Below are positions 52,207 through 63,715 of a stretch of 63,847 bases of DNA, one piece after another. Source of the stretch: an uncultured Prevotellaceae bacterium (lineage in GTDB: Bacteria; Bacteroidota; Bacteroidia; Bacteroidales; Bacteroidaceae); contig CADACW010000029.1 in the NCBI GenBank assembly GCA_902786565.1, positions 1 to 63,847 on the forward strand, written 5' to 3'. Under the pieces are notes generated by a model. It was not told the DNA's origin. It saw only the letters and a program-made list of their open reading frames with translations, and ran no database searches. The first letter of the stretch is position 1. The number at the start of each line of letters is the position of its first letter. Made by a program: the position numbers and the translations under genes.

Positions 52207-55200
52207 TCACTTCTTCACCACCTTCTTGCCGTTGATGATGTAGAGGCCCTTGCCGGCCTTCATCACCTTCTGGCCAGAGAGGTTGTAGATGCCCTCGTTG
52301 GCCTGCTGGCCATTGGTCTTCACCTCGCTGATGGCGGTAGTGACATTCGGTCCGTAATACATCAGCTTGAAGTTATCGAAGATAACCCACTGGTTGTGCA
52401 CGGTGGCGGTGACACCTACGTTGATCTTGCCGGCATCGTCGCCCTCGCCGGTCACGTCGAACATGATGGGCTCGATGGTGTAGAGGCCACTAGTGAACGA
52501 CTCAGAGGCAGCGGCCATGCTGCCCTCCTCGCCAGTCTTCACAGGCACGTCGGCGATGACACCGTTGGCGAAGAATGTGGGAGCTTCGGGAGCATCACCC
52601 TCGTAGGCATCCTGACGATAGAAGCCCTGTACGGTCAGTGCGTACATTCCCTTAGGAGCACCCTCCACGGTCTGCTTCACGGTGAAGGCAGCGTGGAAGC
52701 TCTCGGCGCAGTTGTTCACATTGTTACCGCCGTTGAAGTTGTGGTTGTTCCAGTTTTCTGCATTCTCCTCTGCGGTCTCAGTGGGAATCCACTCCCAAGC
52801 GGCCACGCGCTGGTCGTTGCGGTTGAAGTTCGGGTTCTGCAGCAGGAAGGTAGCGTCGACGGGGGCGTCAACTTTAGCGTCTGCCAGCTCATCCATGCGC
52901 TCTTCAATCACACCCAGTTTCGTGACGATGATGAACTCACGCGGCGTAGTGCTCAACACGAGGTTATTGTCGGCGTCGAAGTTGATGTACTGGTCGCTGG
53001 CGGGATCGACGATGTAGAATCCGAAGCCCTGATACTCCAGTGCCCATCCATAGGCTGGTGCATCCATATAGAGGTTGCTGCCCAGGAAGTGGCTGTCGCC
53101 ACCGTTGCTCACCTTTGAGTCGAAGGTCACGGTGTGTGTCTCCTCGTTGGGAGTGAGCGTCAGGTCGAGACCAAGTTCATTCACAATACCGCGTGTACCC
53201 CAGTCGTGGCCGGCAGCCATCTTCAGGTCGGTCTCAGCGTCGATGACGTAGTACTCGCCAGCGGCAAAGTTGATGTACCAATTAGCCTTCTTGAATGTCT
53301 GCTCGGCAGTCTTAAGTGCCTGCAGTGCAGCGGTCAGTTCCTCAACGGTGGTAGCAGTCGTTGCGCTCTCGGCGGTAGCGATGGCAGCATTGAACTCATC
53401 CAGACCCTGTGTGCGGCCTGTGGTCTTCATGGCTTTAGCGGCAGCAATCTCGGCGTTCAGAGCCTCAAGGGCAGCCTTGAGAGCAGCGTCTGCCGTAGCC
53501 TCAATGATGGTCCAGTAGCCGTTGTTTTCAGCTTTCTTATTGGCCCAGACGGTAGAACCTTCGGTTTGGTTGTCAGTACCGAACAAGCCGTTAGCTCCAC
53601 TGATGGTGTAGGTACCGTCGGGCTGATAGTTGAAGTTCACGATGTATGCCTCGTCTTTGTTGGCTGTGGTAGAGAATGTCCATGTGTTGTTTGTGGTCTT
53701 TAAGACATACAGTGCAGCCTCGTTGGAGAGGACATAGCCACCCTCAACAGCAGTGATATAGACAACAGCGTCTTTGGCGACGGTTACATTTGTTTCGTTG
53801 ATGCTCAGATTGCCCTCGGCTGTCTTGTTGGCAATGTAGTAGCCCTGTCCGTCTTTAGGAGCGTTGATGGCGGGAGCGAAGCCAGCCAGGAAATTGCTGA
53901 GTGCTTCTTTTGCAGCCTTCACTGACTCCTCTGACTCCTTGGCATCGAAGGCGGCCTTAGCGGCTGCGATAGCCTCGTTCAGCGGTGCAATCTCGCTTTC
54001 AGGATACAGGAACAGACCATCGCCAATGGTGTATGTGACGGCCTGGGCCTCAGCAGCCTCGATAGCCTTCTGGAGGTCAGCAAGTGCAAGATCAAGAGTG
54101 GAAATAGCCTCTAACTTCAGGTGGCTCACGAAGAGGGCAGGTGTGTTGCCCACTCCGAAGTTGTTCGAGCCAGTGCCAAAGCCCAAGCTGATGGTGATGG
54201 GGCTGGCCTCGGTCAGGGCGAAGGGGATGGTGTGGGTGGTCCAGGCACTCTTGCCCTGCATCCACTCAGTGCTCTCGTCGGTGTAGACGGTCTCGCCCAC
54301 GGTGACGGTGAAGCGGTTCTCGTAGTTGGCCTTTGTGGTGGTGGCGTTAGTGTTCTCCACGTCGAAGGTCAGCTTGTAGGCACCGGCAGGAATCTCAACC
54401 GTGGTCTGCGTGTAGGCAGCATAGTTGGTTTGCCAGCGGCACTCCAGTCCGGCAGCAAACTCGGTGGCGAGGTGGGTCTCGTCGACGGTTGAAGCGGGGT
54501 GCTCACCACGCACCTGATAGGTGCCGATGAGGCCCATGCCGAAGTCATAGTACATATCTGAATGAATGCCTGTCCAGCCGATGGGGTCAGCCTCGGGATT
54601 GAACTCAGCATTGACGATGTAGCCGGCAGGATCGGGTCTGTTGGCCTCCTCGTAGGCCTGGGCGGCCTTAATCACATTGTAGATGGACTGACCAACGGCA
54701 ACGACATCGCCATTGTCGCCAGCAAGAACATATTGTGCAATTGCGGCAGTTGCAGCATTGTAAGCGGCCTCCAGGGCGGTGACATCCTTGCCGTCATCCT
54801 TGCCGGCTTCGATTGTGGCCTTCACCTGCTTGAGGAAAGCATCAACGGCATCTTTCAGGTCGGTCTTGGTCTGCTTGGCGGCAGCCAGCATGCCGTTGAG
54901 GTCGTTTGCCTCCATAGCAGCCTTGAGGGCAGCCATGTCGGCATTGATGGCCTCGTTGTCCATCACTTCGAGGTAGCCGACCACCTTGCCCAGTGCAGTC
55001 TTGGCAGCGGGAATGGCCTTGGCAATCAGCGTCTCGGCAGCATTCTTGATCGCACTGATGTCGGTGCCTGCAAGAGCGGTCTCGACGGCAGCGAAGTCTT
55101 CGGCCAGTGCCGCTGCGGTAGTCTTGTCGAAGGTGTTGAAGAAGCTCTTAGCCTCGCTCAGAATCTTGTTTGCAGCAGGCACAGCAGCGTCGTAGAGAGC

Positions 55201-57123
55201 CTTCAGCGCTGTAGCCAGTTCCTGAACGGTGGCATCCTCTTTGTCCAGCACGGCCTGTGCAGCAGTGGTGTCCATGCCGAAGGTCTTGGCCATTGCCACA
55301 GCATCCGTCAGCGTGGTCTTGGCGGCATTCGTGGCAGAGAGTTGCAGAGCCGTCAGCACTCCAGCAATATCTTCCAAGGTGGCAGATGGGTTCTCCGCAG
55401 TGGCCTGAGCACCTGTGATGACGCTGGCCAGTTCGGCATCGTTGGCGTATGCGTTCAGGGCTGTAGCCTGAGTGATAGCCTCGTTGAGCTGGCTCTTTGC
55501 AATTTCTACAGGAGTCATGACGCTATAGCCATACACGCCAAAGAGGTAGTCCATCTCGGTAGCGGAGGGCTTGATGAGAGCGAACTCAGCGTTGCCGTCG
55601 GCAGCAACAATATAGGCGTGCTTGGTGCCGAAGCTGTACTTCTCGGCATAGACGGCGTTCACAGTCTCAACGGGAGCAAATGTGGCGTCGACCACCACAA
55701 TGTTGCCAGCCTTGGTATCCTTAATGAGGAGCCATGAGTTAGCTGTATTGCTGTTGATGTACCAGTTTCCGCTGGAACGAAGGCCCCAAGAGCCATCGGT
55801 CTGTAAGAGAACGGCCTCGCTCCATGCAGCCTCGTCAAGCAGCAGGGTGGCGTAGGTACGCTCCGAGGCGGTGATAGTTTCATCGCTGAAGGCATTTGCC
55901 GACCATCCCTTCGTTGCGGCAGATGCGCTGAAAAGCGTGTTCACATGCTCTGGGAACAGAGCCACGGCGCGGGTTGCATCGGCCGACTTGGCATAGCCTT
56001 CAGCCTCTGCATAGGCAGTGATGGTGGCATCGGCAGCCACGGTCAGCTCCTTGGTGCCCGTGAACGAGCCAGTCTCCTCACCGTAGGTATAGTAGATGGT
56101 GGCCTCGGGTGAGAGCAACAGCTTGCTCTGATCGGCGGAGATAGTCACGGTGCCGTTAGCGTTGCGCACGATGGCAGGAGCGTTAAGCACAATCTCCACG
56201 CCAGCCTCGGCGGCGAAGGTTAGCACGTCGCTCTCAGAAGTACCCTTGACGGCCTTGAAATAGATGTTGCCACTCTCGCTGACGGTCACCTCAGCACCCT
56301 CAGTCCAGTTTGTACCGTCCAAAGAGTAATAGAGTGTAGCCCCCTCGGTGTCGCAGGTGGCGGTGATGGTACGGTTGATACCGTCAACCTTTGTATAGGC
56401 AGCCATCGGGGTCTGGACGACCTCACCCTCTACATAGTAAGACAGAGAAAGCTCGTCGATGCCGATGGCACCGCCGCAACAAGGCTCGATGACCAGTTCC
56501 GTGGGGTTGACATTCGTTTCCGACAGAACTGCATCGGTCACGATGGCAGTGCCAGTGCTGGAGTTGGTGATGGTCAGCTTCACGCCCTCAGAGCTACCGG
56601 TGATGACAAAGTGATGCCAGTAGGCGGTCGTGTTCAGCTGATTACCAGTGTTGGCTGTGAAGCGATAGCCCTTGTCGCAGCCTGGCACGGGAAGTGTTGT
56701 CTCCGTGGCAGTTCCTCCGACGCTCATCGTAACGGTGGTGTTCCAGTTGGAGTTACCGCTAATGTCGAAGAGACTAACATCTCCAGCTTTCAGTGTGGTG
56801 TGGTCAGCCTTACTGTTACATCCGCCTACGGCAGCCCATTCAAAAGAGAGCGTCCATGTCTCTGCCGAGAGATCGGTGCTTCCCAGCGAGATGGTAGAAG
56901 CCCCCGGATCGCCGTTGGTATTGTTCCAGGCATTGAGGAACGTGGTGTTCGTGATGACTGAGGTCTTTGTGTAGTCGAGAGACACTCGACTGCCAGCTGT
57001 CACCTGAGGTGATGCGGCATCGTCAAAACTGTATTTGACTACAGTCTTGTCGCCTGCCCACGCACCTGATGCCGCAAGCGTCATCACGCCCACGAGCATC
57101 GATTTGAGTAGTTGCTTTTTCAT
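52207..57123 (-). CDS. giant alanine-rich surface protein with sorting-type C-terminus
   Basis: A 1638-residue exported protein: signal MKKQLLKSMLVGVMTLAASGAWA, an N-terminal lectin/jelly-roll-like region (about 25-230), chitobiase-type Fn3_like/CHB_HEX repeats (TLYYSLDGTNWTEGAEVTV; TIYYTYGEETGSFTGTKEL), an alanine-rich helical stretch of short bundles (about 560-880, and again near 1060-1130 and 1260-1330) like FIVAR modules, further beta domains, and the tail GIYNLSGQKVMKAGKGLYIIN...KKVVKK shared with the 802-residue neighbour. It is probably an adhesin or glycan-binding surface protein (inference). Its upstream region is interrupted by a toxin-antitoxin module. Confidence 0.8.
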   Translation of the reverse strand: MKKQLLKSMLVGVMTLAASGAWAGDKTVVKYSFDDAASPQVTAGSRVSLDYTKTSVITNTTFLNAWNNTNGDPGASTISLGSTDLSAETWTLSFEWAAVGGCNSKADHTTLKAGDVSLFDISGNSNWNTTVTMSVGGTATETTLPVPGCDKGYRFTANTGNQLNTTAYWHHFVITGSSEGVKLTITNSSTGTAIVTDAVLSETNVNPTELVIEPCCGGAIGIDELSLSYYVEGEVVQTPMAAYTKVDGINRTITATCDTEGATLYYSLDGTNWTEGAEVTVSESGNIYFKAVKGTSESDVLTFAAEAGVEIVLNAPAIVRNANGTVTISADQSKLLLSPEATIYYTYGEETGSFTGTKELTVAADATITAYAEAEGYAKSADATRAVALFPEHVNTLFSASAATKGWSANAFSDETITASERTYATLLLDEAAWSEAVLLQTDGSWGLRSSGNWYINSNTANSWLLIKDTKAGNIVVVDATFAPVETVNAVYAEKYSFGTKHAYIVAADGNAEFALIKPSATEMDYLFGVYGYSVMTPVEIAKSQLNEAITQATALNAYANDAELASVITGAQATAENPSATLEDIAGVLTALQLSATNAAKTTLTDAVAMAKTFGMDTTAAQAVLDKEDATVQELATALKALYDAAVPAANKILSEAKSFFNTFDKTTAAALAEDFAAVETALAGTDISAIKNAAETLIAKAIPAAKTALGKVVGYLEVMDNEAINADMAALKAAMEANDLNGMLAAAKQTKTDLKDAVDAFLKQVKATIEAGKDDGKDVTALEAAYNAATAAIAQYVLAGDNGDVVAVGQSIYNVIKAAQAYEEANRPDPAGYIVNAEFNPEADPIGWTGIHSDMYYDFGMGLIGTYQVRGEHPASTVDETHLATEFAAGLECRWQTNYAAYTQTTVEIPAGAYKLTFDVENTNATTTKANYENRFTVTVGETVYTDESTEWMQGKSAWTTHTIPFALTEASPITISLGFGTGSNNFGVGNTPALFVSHLKLEAISTLDLALADLQKAIEAAEAQAVTYTIGDGLFLYPESEIAPLNEAIAAAKAAFDAKESEESVKAAKEALSNFLAGFAPAINAPKDGQGYYIANKTAEGNLSINETNVTVAKDAVVYITAVEGGYVLSNEAALYVLKTTNNTWTFSTTANKDEAYIVNFNYQPDGTYTISGANGLFGTDNQTEGSTVWANKKAENNGYWTIIEATADAALKAALEALNAEIAAAKAMKTTGRTQGLDEFNAAIATAESATTATTVEELTAALQALKTAEQTFKKANWYINFAAGEYYVIDAETDLKMAAGHDWGTRGIVNELGLDLTLTPNEETHTVTFDSKVSNGGDSHFLGSNLYMDAPAYGWALEYQGFGFYIVDPASDQYINFDADNNLVLSTTPREFIIVTKLGVIEERMDELADAKVDAPVDATFLLQNPNFNRNDQRVAAWEWIPTETAEENAENWNNHNFNGGNNVNNCAESFHAAFTVKQTVEGAPKGMYALTVQGFYRQDAYEGDAPEAPTFFANGVIADVPVKTGEEGSMAAASESFTSGLYTIEPIMFDVTGEGDDAGKINVGVTATVHNQWVIFDNFKLMYYGPNVTTAISEVKTNGQQANEGIYNLSGQKVMKAGKGLYIINGKKVVKK

Positions 57124-57138
57124 AAATGTTAATAATTT
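57069..57138. repeat. direct repeat, left copy (70 bp)
   Basis: Identical to 57879-57948, exactly 810 bp away. It includes the first 18 codons and 15 bp of leader of the giant surface-protein gene. Confidence 0.95.
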
Positions 57139-57157
57139 GGTTAGTAAAAAAAAATAA

Positions 57158-57586
57158 TTAGAATTTGCTCTTAAGCTGAGTCATAAAGACATCTGGTGTA
57201 AAGACTGGTAGCGAACTGAACGGAAGGAAATGTTTGGTGTTGATGGTTACTATCATGTCACATCCGTTACTGGCAGCGCACTGATATTGCAACATATCTT
57301 CAAAATCTTGTACCTCTCGTTGAAGTGACGCACGAAGTTGGCCTCCATCCATGTATAGCACATCTACAATAGACTCAAAATCTCTTTCAATAGAGTAAAT
57401 GTCATGTCTTGGGAATCTTTGCTTTTGAAGTATGTAGGCAATGTTGGCAAAGGAGAGGAAGGAGGCGCACGTAGAAATGTCACCTTCCAAGCCAGCCTGT
57501 AGTATTTGCTGGCAGCTGTTTTTCTTCTCGCGGTTCATCACCACCTCAAGCAATATGTTCGTGTCAAGGAAAACTTTCATCTTCAT
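57158..57586 (-). CDS. PIN-domain toxin (VapC-like RNase)
   Basis: A 142-residue PIN protein. Acidic residues: D8 (VFLDTNILLEVV), E14, D97 (FEDMLQYQCAASNG) and D110 (NGCDMIVTINTKHF); the last acidic position of many PIN proteins (TxxxDF) is here KHF. It is probably an Mg2+-dependent RNase. It starts 2 bp after the antitoxin stop and ends 34 bp before the giant gene. Confidence 0.88.
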   Translation of the reverse strand: MKMKVFLDTNILLEVVMNREKKNSCQQILQAGLEGDISTCASFLSFANIAYILQKQRFPRHDIYSIERDFESIVDVLYMDGGQLRASLQREVQDFEDMLQYQCAASNGCDMIVTINTKHFLPFSSLPVFTPDVFMTQLKSKF

Positions 57587-57588
57587 TC

Positions 57589-57849
57589 TCAGTTTTTTTC
57601 CATGATATATGCCAGCCTCGGATCATCTTCAAGCTCCTCCTGCGTGAATTCCCTAACATTGTAATTTCCCAGCCGCTCCACTACAGGAGCCAGTTTTGTG
57701 TATTCCTTATTGGGCTTTTTAGTATTCTGCACCAAGAGGGCCAATATACAGCTTTCCACCAAACTGTCTATGCTGGTGTTGTGTCTTTGGGCGTAGTCAA
57801 CCGCACTATTATATAGGTCAGACCTGATATTTATTGCTGTTGTATTCAT
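57589..57849 (-). CDS. ribbon-helix-helix-type antitoxin
   Basis: An 86-residue protein. The N-terminus (MNTTAINIRSDLYNSAVDYAQRHNTSIDSLVESCILALL) has the strand-helix-helix pattern of RHH antitoxins (DUF6364-like); the acidic C-terminus (TQEELEDDPRLAYIMEKN) is of the type that wraps the PIN active site. It forms the first gene of the toxin-antitoxin pair. Confidence 0.82.
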   Translation of the reverse strand: MNTTAINIRSDLYNSAVDYAQRHNTSIDSLVESCILALLVQNTKKPNKEYTKLAPVVERLGNYNVREFTQEELEDDPRLAYIMEKN

Positions 57850-57864
57850 ATATTGTTTATTTTC

Positions 57865-57933
57865 CTACTGCGCAACCAATGCCGCAAGCGTCATCACGCC
57901 CACGAGCATCGATTTGAGTAGTTGCTTTTTCAT
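57865..57933 (-). pseudogene. orphan signal-peptide fragment duplicated from the giant surface-protein gene
   Basis: A 22-codon ORF beginning MKKQLLKSMLVGVMTLAA and ending LVAQ-TAG. The first 18 codons are identical in DNA to the start of the 1638-residue gene, after which the sequence switches to the toxin-antitoxin insert. Confidence 0.85.
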
Positions 57934-57948
57934 AAATGTTAATAATTT
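57879..57948. repeat. direct repeat, right copy (70 bp)
   Basis: Identical to 57069-57138; beyond 57948 similarity continues weakly (TTAGTTA, AAAATAATGA). Confidence 0.95.
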
Positions 57949-58013
57949 AGTTAGTTAATAAAAATAATGAATGGTATAATTCTTTTGTTGTTAATCATTA
58001 GTTATAGTTGGCG

Positions 58014-58021
58014 CAAATTTA
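58014..58021 (-). promoter_or_regulatory. probable -7 element for the PIN/RHH and surface-protein unit
   Basis: Minus-strand TAAATTTG, about 80 bp before the orphan signal-peptide ORF; no good -33 element. It was probably the original promoter of the surface-protein gene before the insertion. Confidence 0.4.
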
Positions 58022-58101
58022 AGAAAAAAAAATGTCACAGCGGATAATTCCTCAAAGATTTTAATTTTATTTAGCAAATGAATAAAAATAAGGGTAATTT
58101 G

Positions 58102-58133
58102 TTTGGCAGTCTGCAATTTATGAAGTATCTTTG
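58102..58133 (+). promoter_or_regulatory. promoter of the TGS-nucleoside kinase gene
   Basis: -33 TTTG (58102-58105), 20 bp, -7 TATCTTTG (58126-58133). It shows that the real start is the ATG at 58165 rather than 58078. Confidence 0.7.
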
Positions 58134-58164
58134 CAACAAAATTGCATCATCCCCCACTAACGCA

Positions 58165-59833
58165 ATGCTACAAATCCGCTGCAAGAACAACAACATCACG
58201 AAGAGTTTCCCTGAAGGCTCTTCGCTGCTCGATGTCTACCAGGAGTTTGCCGACGAGCTGCATCTCCCCTACCCCGTGGTTTCGGCCAAAGTGAACAATG
58301 CCTCGCAGGGCCTGAAGTTCAGGCTCTACCAGAACCGCGACGTAGAGTTTCTCGACGCCCGCGAGGGCAGCGGCCACCGTGTCTACGTGCGGTCGCTCTG
58401 CTTTGTGCTCTACAAAGCCACGCAGGACCTGTTCCCCGGCTCGAAGCTCTTCATTGAGCACACCATCTCGCGTGGCTACTACTGCAACTTCAAGAAGAAG
58501 GCGGGCGAAACGCTTGCCGACGACGACGTGGAGCGGCTGCGCCAGCGCATGCAGGAAATCATCAACCTGGACATGCCCTTCCGCCGCAACGAGGCCACCA
58601 CCGAAGAGGCCGTGCGCGTGTTTGCCGAGCGCGGCTTCACCGACAAGGTGAAACTGCTGGAGACCAGCGGCCAGATTTACAGCGACTATTACATGCTGGG
58701 CGACACGGCCGACTACTACTACGGCCCGCTGGTGCCCTCGGCCGGCTACCTGACGGTGTGGGGGCTGGAGCGACTGCACGACGGGCTGCTGCTGCGCGTG
58801 CCCGACTGGAACAACCCCACAGTGCTGGCCGAGAAGGTGGACATGCCCAAGACTTTCGAGATGTTTGCCGAGAAGACACGCTGGGACATCATCATGCGAC
58901 TCTCCAATGCCGGCGACGTGAACAAGGCGGTGCTCAAGGGCCACGCCTCAGAACTGATTCAGGTGAGCGAGGCCCTGCAGGAAAAGAAGATTGTGAAGAT
59001 TGCAGAGGAGATAGACCGGCGCTTCCACGCCGAAAAAGACCCCGTCAGGATGGTGCTCATCACCGGGCCGTCGAGTTCGGGCAAGACCACCTTCTGCAAG
59101 CGTCTGTCGGTGCAGCTGCTGGCCTGCGGACTGCGCCCCCTGTCCATATCGACCGACGACTATTTCGTGAATCGCCTCGACACGCCCAAGCTGCCCAACG
59201 GCGACTACGACTTCGACAACATCGAGACCGTGGAGTATCACCTGCTGGAGGACCATCTGCTCCGCCTGATGCGCGGCGAGCGTGTGGAGGTGCCTGAGTA
59301 CAACTTCGTCACCGGCAAGCGCGAGTGGAACGGCAAGAAACTGAGACTCTCGTCAGACAGCGTGCTCATCATCGAGGGCATACACGCCCTGAACCCCCTG
59401 CTGACGCAGAAGATTGAAGACTCGGCAAAGTTCAGGATTTACATTTCGGCCCTGACCAGCATCTCGCTGGACGACCACAACTGGATTCCGGTGCGCGACA
59501 ACCGTCTGCTGCGCCGCATCATCCGCGACTACAACAAAGGTGCCTTCACGGCCCAAGAAACCATCAGCCAGTGGAAGAATGTGTGCGAGGCCGAAGACAA
59601 GTGGATTTTTCCCTTCCAGGAGACGGCCGACGTGATGTTCAACTCGGCCCTGAACATCGAGTTTGCCGTGCTGCGCACCCACGCCGAGATCATCCTGTCG
59701 TCGGTGCCTAAGAACTGTCCGGAATATGCCGAGGCCAAGCGCCTGCTGAAGTTCATCCACTACTTCATCCCCGTGAGCGACAAGGAGATTCCGCCCACCT
59801 CCATCATGCGCGAGTTCGTGGGCGGCAGCAGCT

Positions 59834-59844
<11 letters not shown>
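58165..59844 (+). CDS. nucleoside (uridine) kinase fused to threonyl-tRNA-synthetase-like N-terminal domains
   Basis: A 559-residue protein. The N-terminal part (MLQIRCKNNNITKSFPEGSS) is TGS-like, followed by a ThrRS/AlaRS second-additional-domain-like part (LFIEHTISRGYYCNF, DDDVERLRQRMQEIIN). The C-terminal half is a P-loop kinase of the uridine kinase/phosphoribulokinase type: Walker A GPSSSGKTTFCKRL, STDDYFVNR, and a lid with PVRDNRLLRRIIRDY. The fusion is typical of a conserved Bacteroidota and Firmicutes family; the substrate is not proven. Its 3' end overlaps the ABC-F gene by 11 bp (convergent). Confidence 0.88.
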
Positions 59845-61789
<1,945 letters not shown>

Positions 61790-61796
61790 TTTTTTA

Positions 61797-61892
61797 GGGG
61801 TGAGAGGTGAGAGGTGAGATGTGAGAGGTGAGGGGTGAGAGGTGAGAGGTGAGAGGTGAGATGTGAGAGGTGAGGGGTGAGAGGTGAGAGGT
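61797..61892. repeat. tandem tract of 7-bp units (GGTGAGA type)
   Basis: About 13 units of GGTGAGA with variants GATGTGA and GGGGTGA in a higher-order pattern, filling the whole gap between the ABC-F start and the SLC13 stop. Read in frame from an upstream ATG it encodes PLTSHLS-type heptapeptides. Confidence 0.95.
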
Positions 61893-61893
61893 G

Positions 61894-63399
61894 TCACAAA
61901 ACATGCATTGTACCCAGACAGTAGAGCAGGGCATAGCCCAACACCATAGACAGGAGACCCATTATGAGACCTATCTTCGACATATCCTTCTGGTTCACCA
62001 GGTTGGTGGCAAAGGCCAGCGCATTGGGAGGCGTAGAGATGGGGAGCACCATGGCCGAACTGGCGGCAATGGCCACACCAATAAGTATGGTGGGAGTGCC
62101 ACCGATGGGGTCAAGCTTGTCGCCCATTGCCGTACAGACAACGGCGAGGATGGGCATGAGCAGAGCGGCCGTGGCCGAATTGCTGATGAAGTTGGAAAGA
62201 CCGTAGCACAGCAGACCGGAGAGCACCAAGATGAGCACAGGCGAGAACTCGCCGAAGGGGATGCTCTCTACGGCATTGGCAGCCAGGCCCGACTGGTTCA
62301 GGCCATAACCCAGGGCGAAGCCGCCGGCCACCATCCAGATGACGCTCCAGTTGATTTCTTCCAGGTCGTACTTGTTGATGACGCCCGTCAGGGCAAACAC
62401 CATAAAAGGTATCAGGGCCACGGTATAGGAGTTGATGCCCGTCACGCTGTCGAGCAGCCAGAGCAGCACAGTGGCACAGAAGGTGACGATGACGATGTAG
62501 GTCTGCGTATTCTTCTTCATGCCGCCCTCAATCTTCAGCTCCACCGTCTTCTGCGAGAAGGGGAACAGGGTCTTCAGCAGCCACCAGCTGATGAGCAGCA
62601 GGATGACCACCAGCGGCATCATGAACATCATCCACTCGCCAAAGCCCAGGTTCATGTTCAGCCCTTCGGGGTCGTTCAGATATTTCAGGGCGATGTTGTT
62701 TGGCGGCGTGCCGATGGGCGTGCCCATGCCGCCCAGATTGGCAGCCACGGGGATGGAGAGCGCCATGGCTATGCGGCCCTTACCCTCAGGGGGCAGCTGC
62801 TTGAACACCGGGGTGAGGAAGGTGAGCATCATAGCGGCCGTGGCCGTGTTGGAGACAAACATCGAGAAGAGGCCCGTCACCAGCAGAAATCCCAGCAGCA
62901 CCATCTCACTGCGGGTGCCGAAGGGCTTCAGCAGCACCTTGGCCAACTGGGCGTCCAGCCCCGTCTTGGTGGCGGCGATGGCCAGGATGAATCCACCGAT
63001 GAACAGCATGATGACGGGGTCGGCAAAGCAGGCCATAATGCCCTTGTAGGGCAGCAGGTCGCCCACCACGTCGGGCTGGCACATCGGGGCAATGCCGCTG
63101 TTCGAGGTGAAGAGCAGCATCAGGCCGATGATGGCCACACTCGTGGCCCACGACGGCACCACCTCGAACACCCACATCAGCGTGGCAAAGGCGAAGATGG
63201 CGATAATGCGCTGCTGCACCACCGTCAGGTTGGCAATGCCATACCACTCGCCGGGCATGTTCCACAGCAGCAATGTGACCAACAGCACAATCAATGCCTG
63301 TGTGGTCTTCTTAATCACACGGTTGGGGTGGAAACGCTGTTCGCGCCGCTTGGCGTGGTAGGCTTCCACCAGGTGAAATCCATAAAAACTCTTAAACAT
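61894..63399 (-). CDS. SLC13/DASS-family anion:sodium symporter
   Basis: A 501-residue integral membrane protein with about 12 helices and two reentrant Ser-Asn-Thr motifs: SMFVSNTATAAMM and NFISNSATAALL. Other family marks are ANLGGMGTPIGTPPNNIAL and LPISTPPNALAFA. It takes up dicarboxylates, citrate, sulfate or a similar anion; the substrate is unclear. It shares the downstream repeat tract with the ABC-F gene and may be co-transcribed with it. Confidence 0.92.
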   Translation of the reverse strand: MFKSFYGFHLVEAYHAKRREQRFHPNRVIKKTTQALIVLLVTLLLWNMPGEWYGIANLTVVQQRIIAIFAFATLMWVFEVVPSWATSVAIIGLMLLFTSNSGIAPMCQPDVVGDLLPYKGIMACFADPVIMLFIGGFILAIAATKTGLDAQLAKVLLKPFGTRSEMVLLGFLLVTGLFSMFVSNTATAAMMLTFLTPVFKQLPPEGKGRIAMALSIPVAANLGGMGTPIGTPPNNIALKYLNDPEGLNMNLGFGEWMMFMMPLVVILLLISWWLLKTLFPFSQKTVELKIEGGMKKNTQTYIVIVTFCATVLLWLLDSVTGINSYTVALIPFMVFALTGVINKYDLEEINWSVIWMVAGGFALGYGLNQSGLAANAVESIPFGEFSPVLILVLSGLLCYGLSNFISNSATAALLMPILAVVCTAMGDKLDPIGGTPTILIGVAIAASSAMVLPISTPPNALAFATNLVNQKDMSKIGLIMGLLSMVLGYALLYCLGTMHVL

Positions 63400-63449
63400 T
63401 TCTCTATAATAAAATTAGGTGTAATCTTCAACTCGCTGAAAATCGGCTG

Positions 63450-63457
63450 CAAAGGTA
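63450..63457 (-). promoter_or_regulatory. -7 element of the SLC13 gene
   Basis: Minus-strand TACCTTTG, 51 bp before the start; the -33 region has CTTG at 63478-63481 (about 20 bp away, one mismatch). It lies within the extended family-B repeat similarity. Confidence 0.55.
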
Positions 63458-63481
63458 GTGATTTTCCGCGAAACGCGCAAG

Positions 63482-63527
63482 AAATGAGGGGACAAATGCA
63501 AAGAAAGGGCCGTCCAAACTTGACAGG
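63482..63527 (-). repeat. interspersed repeat family B, inverted copy
   Basis: Minus-strand core TCAAGTTTGGACGGCCC with flank similarity to 23272-23315 (CTTTGCATTTGTCCCC). Confidence 0.7.
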
Positions 63528-63715
63528 CCTTCCGGCACAAGCTGTAGATAAGTGCGCGACCCACACAGCACCCAGGTCGCGTACCTAAAGGCACGCCCGC
63601 CGTGGCGGCCATAACCGTACCAGCCATTGAAATGGCTGGCTACCCCTGTCAGATGCCTATGGCATCAGTGCGCAAAACTTGAACACAACGCGTAGCCAAT
63701 GCCCCGTAGGGGCCT

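Noticed and set aside
61891-63588. 565-codon plus-strand open frame opposite the SLC13 gene
   Set aside because: The composition is rich in His, Gln, Gly and Asp with no domain; the opposite strand is a typical 12-helix transporter.
63415-63627. 70-codon minus-strand ORF at the window end
   Set aside because: It covers the SLC13 promoter and a cluster of palindromic repeats; it appears to be repeat DNA that happens to be open.
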